From Candidatus Kuenenia stuttgartensis (GTDB lineage Bacteria; Bacteroidota; Bacteroidia; Chitinophagales; Chitinophagaceae): 8,047 nucleotides of DNA. Position 1 is the first letter of the stretch, and each line of letters begins with the position of its first letter. Made by a program: the position numbers and the translations under genes. The notes beneath the pieces are model-generated. The model was not told the origin of the DNA, did not search any database, and was given only the letters and a program-made list of their open reading frames with translations. The stretch spans positions 1 through 8,047 of the forward strand of contig CALQJH020000086.1 in the NCBI GenBank assembly GCA_943330835.2, in the 5' to 3' direction. This document shows positions 1 to 6,515 of this stretch, piece after piece.

Positions 1-222
1 ATAAAAAAGATATAAAAAAGGATGTCTGTAGGGAGGAAATATTTTTACTAAACTCACATTTTTAAAATCAAAATAATTTTCATTGAATTTACTATCACAA
101 AGAATAAGGAATGTTACTTCGGGATGGCTTTCAACAATTCGACTTATTGTGTTTACCGTAAAGTAACCAATACCATCAAGCTGTTTATTTCTTAAAGCCC
201 AGCAATTAACTACAACTTTCAT
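1..222 (-). CDS. GT4-type glycosyltransferase, N-terminal part only
   Basis: This is the first 74 codons of a gene that starts at the ATG at 222-220 and is still open at the window edge, so the C-terminus is missing. The protein begins MKVVVNCWALRNKQLDGIGY, followed by the segment FPPYRHPFLY near residues 62-71. That is the N-terminal pattern of a GT-B fold (GT4) glycosyltransferase group common in Bacteroidota polysaccharide loci: a beta strand, then a G-I-G-x-F/Y-T loop at residues 17-22, then a helix and a hydrophobic strand (FLILCD, residues 38-43). It is expected to be a cytoplasmic, membrane-associated enzyme adding one sugar to a lipid-linked repeat unit. The donor-binding C-terminal domain lies outside the window, so the sugar cannot be guessed. 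It is transcribed away from gmd. Confidence 0.78.
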   Translation of the reverse strand, partial: MKVVVNCWALRNKQLDGIGYFTVNTISRIVESHPEVTFLILCDSKFNENYFDFKNVSLVKIFPPYRHPFLYLFY

Positions 223-352
223 TAAAAGATATAAAATGATAATAAAAAGCAAACAACACTAATTCCAAACAAATTCCATCTCAAAATATAACATAGATGG
301 CAAATTGATAAGTTTGTAATAGATTTGCAAAGTTAAACAAAAATAAAGATTC
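223..352. promoter_or_regulatory. Divergent intergenic region with candidate TAnnTTTG promoter elements
   Basis: This 130-base AT-rich gap separates the leftward glycosyltransferase from rightward gmd and must carry start signals for at least one of them. On the plus strand two octamers fit the Bacteroidota -7 consensus TAnnTTTG: TAAGTTTG at 309-316 and TAGATTTG at 320-327. On the minus strand TAACTTTG occupies 335-328. The 320-327 and 335-328 copies abut and form an imperfect palindrome centred on TTTGCAAA. I see no convincing -33 TTTG element at the usual spacing for any of them, and such octamers arise easily in AT-rich DNA. The leader just before the gmd ATG is A-rich (acaaaaataaagattc) without a Shine-Dalgarno sequence, as is usual in this phylum. 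Confidence 0.35.
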
Positions 353-1420
353 ATGAAGACTGCATTGATAACTGGAATTACAGGACAGGATGGAGCATAC
401 TTAGCAGAATTACTGCTAAAAAAAGGATATAATGTACATGGAATAAAAAGAAGAAGTTCACTAATGAATACAGATCGAATTGATCATTTATTTTTCGATA
501 CAACTATTGCAGACCGATTTCATTTACATTATGGAGACCTTACTGATTCCAGTAATATTATAAGGATCATTCAACAAACACAGCCTGATGAGATATACAA
601 TTTGGCTGCACAAAGTCATGTACAAGTAAGTTTTGACACACCTGAATATACTGCAAACTCAGACGCAATGGGCGTTTTGCGAATACTTGAAGCAATCAGA
701 ATTTTAGGATTAGAAAAAAAGACTAAATTCTATCAGGCTTCAACATCTGAGCTTTATGGTAAAGTTCAGGAAATTCCACAAAAGGAAACAACCCCCTTCT
801 ACCCTCGTTCCCCATACGGAGTTGCAAAACTTTATGGGTATTGGATTACTGTTAATTACAGAGAAGCATACAATATTTTTGCAGTTAATGGCATTCTTTT
901 CAACCATGAAAGTCCATTAAGGGGAGAAAGTTTTGTGACTAGAAAAATTACTATAGGTGTCACTAAAATTGTACTTGGATTGGATGACATGTTATTGCTT
1001 GGAAACCTGGATGCAAAAAGAGATTGGGGTCATGCCAAAGATTATGTTGAAGGAATGTGGTTAATGCTTCAGCAAGACGAACCTGAAGACTTTGTTTTGG
1101 CAACTAATGTTACTACATCAGTTAGAGATTTTATAATCATGGCGTTTAAGCATGTTGGAATCTCACTTTCTTTCAAAGGTGAAGGAGTAGATGAAAAAGC
1201 GTTCGTTGAAAAATGTACAGATCCTGCGTTTCAATTACCAATTGGGAAACAAGTTGTTGGTATTCATCCTCGTTATTTCAGACCTGCTGAAGTTGATTTA
1301 TTGATTGGCGATGCAACAAAAGCGAATACAAAATTAGGCTGGATTCCTAAATATGATTTACAAATGATGGTAACAGAAATGATGGAAGCAGAATTAATAA
1401 ACCTAACAACAAAAAAATAA
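353..1420 (+). CDS. gmd: GDP-mannose 4,6-dehydratase
   Basis: The enzyme converts GDP-D-mannose to GDP-4-keto-6-deoxy-D-mannose using bound NADP, in the cytoplasm. This is the common precursor of GDP-fucose, GDP-rhamnose, perosamine and related sugars. At 355 residues the length is normal for the family. The Rossmann motif is G8-x-x-G11-x-x-G14 (GITGQDG), followed by the GMD-specific RRSS at 33-36. The catalytic segment STSELYG at 130-136 supplies Thr131 and Glu133, and the SDR pair is Tyr155/Lys159 (YGVAK). GMD signatures NHESP (184-188), [10 protein letters not shown] (191-200), [15 protein letters not shown] (222-236) and [15 protein letters not shown] (306-320) are all present, so the protein should be active. 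The ATG at 353 places the first strand (TALITG) at the usual position. It is the only plus-strand gene between two minus-strand genes and ends 8 bases from the convergent GT9-like gene. No partner reductase or aminotransferase directly follows it. Confidence 0.96.
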   Translation: MKTALITGITGQDGAYLAELLLKKGYNVHGIKRRSSLMNTDRIDHLFFDTTIADRFHLHYGDLTDSSNIIRIIQQTQPDEIYNLAAQSHVQVSFDTPEYTANSDAMGVLRILEAIRILGLEKKTKFYQASTSELYGKVQEIPQKETTPFYPRSPYGVAKLYGYWITVNYREAYNIFAVNGILFNHESPLRGESFVTRKITIGVTKIVLGLDDMLLLGNLDAKRDWGHAKDYVEGMWLMLQQDEPEDFVLATNVTTSVRDFIIMAFKHVGISLSFKGEGVDEKAFVEKCTDPAFQLPIGKQVVGIHPRYFRPAEVDLLIGDATKANTKLGWIPKYDLQMMVTEMMEAELINLTTKK

Positions 1421-1428
1421 TTCAAATA

Positions 1429-2547
1429 TTAAGCACCAACCCTTTTCTTATAAATATTATGTAACAATTTAAATGGCGCAGTAACTATTGCCAGGAGAAA
1501 TTGTTTTATTAATTCGAATCTCAATCCATAGTTTTTTATCATAATTACAAGATGCTTTACAATTGCTTTAAACTGCAAATAACAAAGCATATTATATACA
1601 ATATTTCTTGTTGTATTAAATTGAATTGGAAGTGATTGATTGTATATTTCTTTTGCGATTTTAAAATCTTTGTTCAATACCGTTTCTACACAATTAAAGA
1701 TGTTTGATTCTTCAATAGACGTCAGCTCTATGAGAAATTCAGAACTGATATTACACCTTGTAAAATCAACCGATGGTGCATTTAAAAATGGCACATAAGG
1801 ATCAATCAATTGAATCATTGGAAGAAACTTACCAGCATTACTTGTACAAAGCCATGTAATTCCACTGCTACAGCCAATTAAAAGACTGCAATAATGTGAC
1901 AGCGCGGCATTTTCTCTAACTGATAGAACGCTAGCATCTATGATATTAGATTGGGATTCAAAAGAATGAGCAGAAGATAAAATCACACAAGTTGAAGGAA
2001 TAGAAACCAATTGCTTTGATAGTCTCATTACTAAATCTAAACTTAAAGAAGATTGTCCGCTTTGTGGTGCAAACTCCCAAAGAATAACATTTTTAAAATC
2101 ACGCAAATTATTTTTTTCTGAAAAAACTGCTACGTTATTAATTTCTTTTTCACTCAATACTAATACCGGCTTTAATGGGACTGTAATTTTTTTGGGATAG
2201 GCGCTCAAAATCATCCCTCTAATTGTACCATCATAAAGGGCCTGATTGTTATCCATATTTGTAGTTATGAATACCTGATTCCATAACCCCTGAGCTTTTT
2301 CATTATTAACTTTCCTCTTAAACTTTCTAAATGCGACAATGTTATTTTTTGGGACATTTTCAACAATTCTGACATCATCAACGTAAGGGTTCAACGCAAT
2401 TATATCTTTGCAAAATGGAGCTATTGCCCAGGTTAAATGACAATCTGGAAAATCTTGTTTAATTTGACGGGCAACCGCAGTGGCATAAAGACAATCTCCG
2501 TTAGAGAACAGTTGGACTAACAGTATTTTTTTATTACTATTTCCCAT
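1429..2547 (-). CDS. GT9-like (heptosyltransferase-type) glycosyltransferase
   Basis: The predicted protein has 372 residues from the ATG at 2547-2545. A TTG one codon upstream (2550) is possible but less likely. It resembles glycosyltransferase family 9, the ADP-heptose:LPS heptosyltransferase fold. The N-terminal strand KILLVQLFSNGDCLYATAVA (7-26) carries the Gly-Asp pair (G17-D18) that in heptosyltransferases holds the catalytic Asp. LTWAIAPFC (38-46) and NPYVDDVRIVE (53-63) match the next conserved strands. A second Rossmann-like half runs from NVILWEFAPQSG (153-164) to about 250. The motif equivalent to the family's D-S/T-G-x-x-H reads CSSGITW (226-232), so the usual Asp and His are replaced. 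The C-terminal 50 residues are basic and hydrophobic (LLAIVTAPFKLLHNIYKK, 351-368), suggesting peripheral membrane attachment. It is the last gene of the minus-strand operon and overlaps the preceding gene by 11 bases. Donor and acceptor are unknown; a heptose is not implied. Confidence 0.72.
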   Translation of the reverse strand: MGNSNKKILLVQLFSNGDCLYATAVARQIKQDFPDCHLTWAIAPFCKDIIALNPYVDDVRIVENVPKNNIVAFRKFKRKVNNEKAQGLWNQVFITTNMDNNQALYDGTIRGMILSAYPKKITVPLKPVLVLSEKEINNVAVFSEKNNLRDFKNVILWEFAPQSGQSSLSLDLVMRLSKQLVSIPSTCVILSSAHSFESQSNIIDASVLSVRENAALSHYCSLLIGCSSGITWLCTSNAGKFLPMIQLIDPYVPFLNAPSVDFTRCNISSEFLIELTSIEESNIFNCVETVLNKDFKIAKEIYNQSLPIQFNTTRNIVYNMLCYLQFKAIVKHLVIMIKNYGLRFELIKQFLLAIVTAPFKLLHNIYKKRVGA

Positions 2548-3409
2548 CAACCATCATTTTAGCCAATTCTTTAAAACTAACTTTTGGTAAGAATCCAATT
2601 GATGTTATTAATCTCACATCAGAAACCAATTGTTTGTATTCAGATTTAAAATTATTCTTTTCGATAACATAATTCTGATAGTCCTTTCCTATAAGAGAGA
2701 AGCATTCTTTTACCCAATCTAAAATAGAATAGCCCAATCCTGAACCAATATTGGCTTCGAATATTTGCTCCTGATTGACAAGTAACCATACCCCTTCAAC
2801 AATATCGCCGGCGAAAGACCATTCCTTAATTACAGACATATCTCCTATTTCCAGCTTTTCATCACTACCATTAGAAATGCGAACAGCCGTTGCGGCAATT
2901 TTTTGAGCCATATGTCTTTCCGAACGACGAGGACTATCATGATTAAAGAAATACCCCACATAAACTTTCACTCCAATTGAACGATAATACCTGGCAGCAT
3001 AAACAGATTGAATTCGGCTGACTGAATAAGCATCTCTGGCTTCAAAGGCATCTGTTTCTTTTATAGGAAGATTTTTGTTTTCAAATTGCAGTCCACTTCC
3101 AGAAATAAAAACTTTTGAATTTGGAGAATGTAATCTAACTGCCTCAAGTATATTAAGTGTTCCTGTTGAAATTGATTCATGATTTTCAAATAAGGCATCA
3201 TGACGGGTTGTGGAATTGGCTGCCAGATGAAACACAAAATCCGGCTGATGCATTTGAATCAGTGCCTTTACTTCATTCAAATCCGTGATATTTGTTTTTA
3301 AGAAGTTGCCAGCTCTACTCACACCGATAACGGCAACATTTTTCTCTTCAAGCAGCCTGGAGAGATAGTAACCGTCTTGTCCATTTGCACCAAAAATTAA
3401 GGCCTTCAT
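2537..3409 (-). CDS. GMD-like extended SDR (NAD-dependent epimerase/dehydratase family), altered active site
   Basis: This 290-residue protein belongs to the extended short-chain dehydrogenase/reductase superfamily and is closest in pattern to GDP-mannose 4,6-dehydratase. It has G7-x-x-G10-x-x-G13 (GANGQDG), then HLAANS (61-66), FFNHDSPRRSERH (154-166, compare NHESP in GMD) and FAGDIVEGVW (199-208). The catalytic region differs from GMD. The expected Tyr-x-x-x-Lys reads Y128-S-V-S-R132, and the STSE segment of GMD is replaced by SGSGL (103-107), so the catalytic Glu appears to be missing. It is about 65 residues shorter than Gmd, mostly in the substrate-binding C-terminal part. It may be a reductase or epimerase of a GDP-4-keto-6-deoxyhexose, or a non-canonical dehydratase; the sequence does not decide. 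Its ATG shares one base with the upstream stop codon (TAATG), so it is probably translationally coupled to the fusion gene before it. Confidence 0.82.
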   Translation of the reverse strand: MKALIFGANGQDGYYLSRLLEEKNVAVIGVSRAGNFLKTNITDLNEVKALIQMHQPDFVFHLAANSTTRHDALFENHESISTGTLNILEAVRLHSPNSKVFISGSGLQFENKNLPIKETDAFEARDAYSVSRIQSVYAARYYRSIGVKVYVGYFFNHDSPRRSERHMAQKIAATAVRISNGSDEKLEIGDMSVIKEWSFAGDIVEGVWLLVNQEQIFEANIGSGLGYSILDWVKECFSLIGKDYQNYVIEKNNFKSEYKQLVSDVRLITSIGFLPKVSFKELAKMMVDGK

Positions 3410-5244
3410 TATTTCTTTTTTCTGACAGTGAAAGTAGCAAAAGTGTAATTATATTTTCCCTGATAATAAAAATCCGGATTAGGACAATCCCAATTGCCTT
3501 TATCAACAAACTCACAACCAGGCATATACGACAACATTCTTTCTTCCATATCTTTTTTGGTATAAAATCTGGCATCCACTTCAGGCTTAGGCTGGCCTAG
3601 TTCCCATCCATCTTTATAATCACAAGTAATGACAGCAAGACCTCCGGGTGCGAGTAACTTTTCAATACACTGCAAAAAAGATTTATCATCAGGGTCATGT
3701 TCTATTACTGATGTAGAGAAAATGATATCATAATGATTTATTAATGTCGAAGGCTTTGTAATATAATCCTGAAGAAAATAATTAATCATTGGATCTATTT
3801 CCTCAACGTGATATCCAATTTTTTGCAAAGACATTGAGGCGGTATCTTCATAACTACCTACACAAAGCAACTTAGGATTGTTGTACTGCTGAAGATTCCG
3901 ACAAACAGTATCAAATATAAATGCTTGTTGCACATTGGCCCTTGCAATTTTTTTAGCCATAGTTGCGGGGGCAAATTCAATCAGCTTATTAATTGTAGGT
4001 GAATATAAATCTCTAGCCTGATCATCGAGAATACGATTAAACCCATCATTAGCACCTAATACAATAGGTTGATAAGTTGCCTTTTCATCTTTTTTTAAAT
4101 CATCGTCTGTAGCAGCTTTTGTATTGCCTAACCAAGTAAATGATTGACCAGGTCTTGTAAGAACTCTATTCAGCTTTGACTGTATTGTCCTTTTGATTCC
4201 CATTTTAGGGGCTTCGTAATAAGCTGAAATGTGATTTTGAATTGCATACATTATCCTATCAAATTCCCAGATAAAATTGTCTTCAGTCCATAGTGCAATT
4301 GTTTTGTTTAAAGAATCAAAACCTTGAGACAAAATACTTTTCAATGAATTATTGTCAATGCAAATCTCTGGATTAGTTTGTAGAATATGTCTGAACATCA
4401 TGCAATCTGAAACAGCAATAGGTTTTTTTACAGCCAATGCAAAATCTATAGCACTTGAGATTCCCCGGCCCTTTTTATCTTCATACATAAAAACATTCAT
4501 GCTGTTAGCTGCAAGGAAATCTAGCAATTCTTCATTATTAAAAAAACTATGAGATATATTGAGTTTTATTTTAGTTCCTTCTAAAATCTTATGGCAATTT
4601 GCCGCAATTTCTTTGGCATTGTTTCCTTCAGCATCACCAAAAGCTGCAAATGGCATATTTAATCTTATTTCAGCTTCATCAAATTCTGATTTCACTTTAT
4701 TAACAAGGTTTTCAAACCCTTTATTTGGAGTAGCGAATCCGAAACTGCCAATTGTAATTACATCAGGAGAAGCAAGTTTATTTGTATAGCTTGGTATAAG
4801 CCTTGCCGTTTTAAATACAAATGGATTTTTAAGCAACAGTGTAGGATCTGCGGCAATGTAAAAATCAAAAAGTGAATTTATTTTTTTTTCAGCGCTTCCT
4901 AATACATATGTATTTTTATAAGCAGTAGCACTGTCTGCCACTTCCTGTGTTACTTCATGTATAATTCCAATCTGAGTAATACTGATTGATGCCAAATTAT
5001 TTTTGTAAACGCCTTTAGTTAGTTTGGTGCAAACCCAAGGCATAACAGCAGGATGATAATTATAAATAATTAGATTGGGTTTATGTGAAGCTATTACCAA
5101 TTCTAACTCTTTAAGACTTTCGCATTCTGTATGTATATATACATATTTTGAAGATTTCTTAATAGCATTATAAGCGTTAATCCCAAATTCATAAACGCCA
5201 CATTGTTTTTTCTTATGGGTTACAAACAAAACATTATTATTCAT
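3409..5244 (-). CDS. Bifunctional fusion: GT-B glycosyltransferase plus class I SAM methyltransferase
   Basis: This is the largest protein here, 611 residues with two apparent enzymatic halves. Residues 1-345 resemble a GT4-type glycosyltransferase: an N-terminal Rossmann half (NNNVLFVTHKKKQCGVYEFG, 2-21; IIHEVTQE, 94-101), a hinge-following strand and loop IGSFGFATPNKGFENL (165-180), and a donor-site region GRGISSAIDFALAVKKPIAV (259-278) followed by SDCMMFRHI (279-287). A basic, polar linker spans about 346-395. Residues 396-608 form a class I SAM-dependent methyltransferase: a degenerate motif I, LLCVGSYEDTAS (459-470), an acidic residue at the end of strand 2 (EEIDP, 481-485), YDIIFSTSVIEHDPDD (505-520), and LAPGGLAVITCDY (531-543). 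A reasonable reading is that it transfers a sugar and O-methylates that sugar or the growing chain, possibly as a cap, but neither substrate can be read from sequence. The reading frame is intact through the linker, so the fusion is not an obvious assembly artefact. It lies 2 bases after the preceding gene. Confidence 0.8.
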   Translation of the reverse strand: MNNNVLFVTHKKKQCGVYEFGINAYNAIKKSSKYVYIHTECESLKELELVIASHKPNLIIYNYHPAVMPWVCTKLTKGVYKNNLASISITQIGIIHEVTQEVADSATAYKNTYVLGSAEKKINSLFDFYIAADPTLLLKNPFVFKTARLIPSYTNKLASPDVITIGSFGFATPNKGFENLVNKVKSEFDEAEIRLNMPFAAFGDAEGNNAKEIAANCHKILEGTKIKLNISHSFFNNEELLDFLAANSMNVFMYEDKKGRGISSAIDFALAVKKPIAVSDCMMFRHILQTNPEICIDNNSLKSILSQGFDSLNKTIALWTEDNFIWEFDRIMYAIQNHISAYYEAPKMGIKRTIQSKLNRVLTRPGQSFTWLGNTKAATDDDLKKDEKATYQPIVLGANDGFNRILDDQARDLYSPTINKLIEFAPATMAKKIARANVQQAFIFDTVCRNLQQYNNPKLLCVGSYEDTASMSLQKIGYHVEEIDPMINYFLQDYITKPSTLINHYDIIFSTSVIEHDPDDKSFLQCIEKLLAPGGLAVITCDYKDGWELGQPKPEVDARFYTKKDMEERMLSYMPGCEFVDKGNWDCPNPDFYYQGKYNYTFATFTVRKKK

Positions 5245-5246
5245 AA

Positions 5247-6506
5247 CTATTTTTTATAAATTTCAATTTTGGGAACGGGGAAAATGAATCCAGTTCCTTT
5301 TTCTAAAGCTTCTTTTTCTCTTTCAATAAACTCTGCTTGAAAATGCCAAGGCAATACAAGATAATAATCAGGATTCATTGCTCTGCTTTCTGCTTCGCTC
5401 ACAATTGGAATATCAGTTCCTAAAGTTCTTGCGCCATATTTATCAGGATTTCTTTCTGCAGCACATTCAACTAGATTCTTGTCAATATCACACCATTGTA
5501 AAATTGTATTTCCCTTTGTAGAAGCACCATAAACATGCACACGCTTACCTTCCTTTTTCAATTTCACCAGCAAGTCATGAAGCTCTACTTTTAACTTTTC
5601 AATTCTTTTTTGAAAATCAATATAAGGCTTGTCTGTATCCAGTTCCAAATCAAATTCTTTATGTCTGATTTCATTGATTAACTGATTGTTTTCTTTCCTA
5701 TCGTGTTTGCTATTTTCCTTATGAGTAGCATAACAACGAATACTACCTCCATTAATTTCATTGAAAGAAATTTTAAAAACTTTCATCCCTCCTTTAGCCA
5801 AAATCTTTTCCAAAACTGCCAAGCTATAAAATTCGAGATGTTCATGGCAAATAGTGTCATAACTATCCAACTCAAGCATTTGAGGCATATAACTCATTTC
5901 AAAAACCCAAACTCCCTGAGAAGAAAGAAAGCGACTTATCCCTTTCACAAAACTTACAGGATCCTCTAAATCATAAAACATAGCAATAGAAGTAATCACA
6001 TCTAATTTTTTCCCTTCAAGTAATTTAAATAATTCCTCTGATGGAAAAATATCCTGAACAACAGTGGCTTCTTTTACTTCCTGAGCTACATCACTTGGAT
6101 CACAGCCATATTTAATAAAATGTTTTGGGTAATAATCTAAAAGCGTTCCATCATTACAACCAATATCTAAAACCAAAGGATGTTTTATAGAAGCTATCGT
6201 ATCTGTTACAGATTCTACTATTTCTTTCAAATGGTTACGCATGGTATTATTTGTTCCGCTTCTGTACCAATATGCAGCATATAAAATTTCAGATGGGACT
6301 GAATGTTCCATTTGAAGTAATCCACAAGCATTCTCATCTAATTCTGGATTGCAACGAACAAGTGAACAATCGATTTTTCTTTCACTAGGCATTTCTTTTC
6401 CTGGCTTTACAAAACTACCTTGTAAATACTGAGGACCGAGATCAATTACTTTCTTTAAAGAATTAGATCCACAAACGCGGCAAGTTGTTCTTTTACGAAT
6501 ATGCAT
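5247..6506 (-). CDS. Zinc-binding class I SAM methyltransferase, sugar C-methyltransferase family
   Basis: The 419-residue protein has the three-part layout of the TylCIII/NovU/TcaB9 family, whose characterised members C-methylate C3 of dTDP-4-keto-6-deoxysugars. An N-terminal putative zinc module uses C9-x-x-C12 and, further on, C52 and C61, with eight residues between the second pair (RCNPELDENACG) instead of the usual two. The SAM-binding core has VLDIGCNDGTLLDYY (112-126), a Cys-Asp-Pro at 135-137 at the end of strand 2, and VWVFEMSYMPQML (199-211). The family His-Glu-His motif is at 221-223 in YDTICHEHLEFYSL (216-229), and GGSIRCY lies at 253-259. The C-terminal domain has the nucleotide-binding-like YGASTKGNTILQW (326-338) and ends with LVLPWHF (383-389). 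All expected elements are present, so it should be active. It sits in the operon with a GMD-like SDR and near gmd, which fits a 4-keto-6-deoxyhexose substrate. The exact position methylated is an inference. Confidence 0.85.
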   Translation of the reverse strand: MHIRKRTTCRVCGSNSLKKVIDLGPQYLQGSFVKPGKEMPSERKIDCSLVRCNPELDENACGLLQMEHSVPSEILYAAYWYRSGTNNTMRNHLKEIVESVTDTIASIKHPLVLDIGCNDGTLLDYYPKHFIKYGCDPSDVAQEVKEATVVQDIFPSEELFKLLEGKKLDVITSIAMFYDLEDPVSFVKGISRFLSSQGVWVFEMSYMPQMLELDSYDTICHEHLEFYSLAVLEKILAKGGMKVFKISFNEINGGSIRCYATHKENSKHDRKENNQLINEIRHKEFDLELDTDKPYIDFQKRIEKLKVELHDLLVKLKKEGKRVHVYGASTKGNTILQWCDIDKNLVECAAERNPDKYGARTLGTDIPIVSEAESRAMNPDYYLVLPWHFQAEFIEREKEALEKGTGFIFPVPKIEIYKK

Positions 6507-6515
6507 TTTTATTAT

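Noticed and set aside
1421..1428. Bidirectional terminator between convergent gmd and the GT9-like gene
   Set aside because: The gap is 8 bases of AT-rich sequence and I could not find an inverted repeat with a T-run around it.
2548..2550. TTG start codon for the GT9-like protein
   Set aside because: An ATG follows immediately at 2547-2545 and adds no lost sequence. ATG is the more likely start, giving 372 residues and an 11-base overlap with the preceding gene.
2537..3409. The short SDR as a decayed or truncated gmd pseudogene
   Set aside because: The frame is intact, the cofactor motif and later conserved blocks are kept, and it is tightly packed in an operon with a TAATG junction. This fits a diverged functional gene better than decay.
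3385..5969. Several plus-strand open frames of 66-88 codons (3385-3600, 4352-4552, 4559-4789, 5703-5969) and a minus-strand frame at 3348-3575
   Set aside because: All lie wholly or almost wholly across the fusion, SDR or methyltransferase genes in another frame or strand. Their translations look like low-complexity shadow sequence with no recognisable motif.
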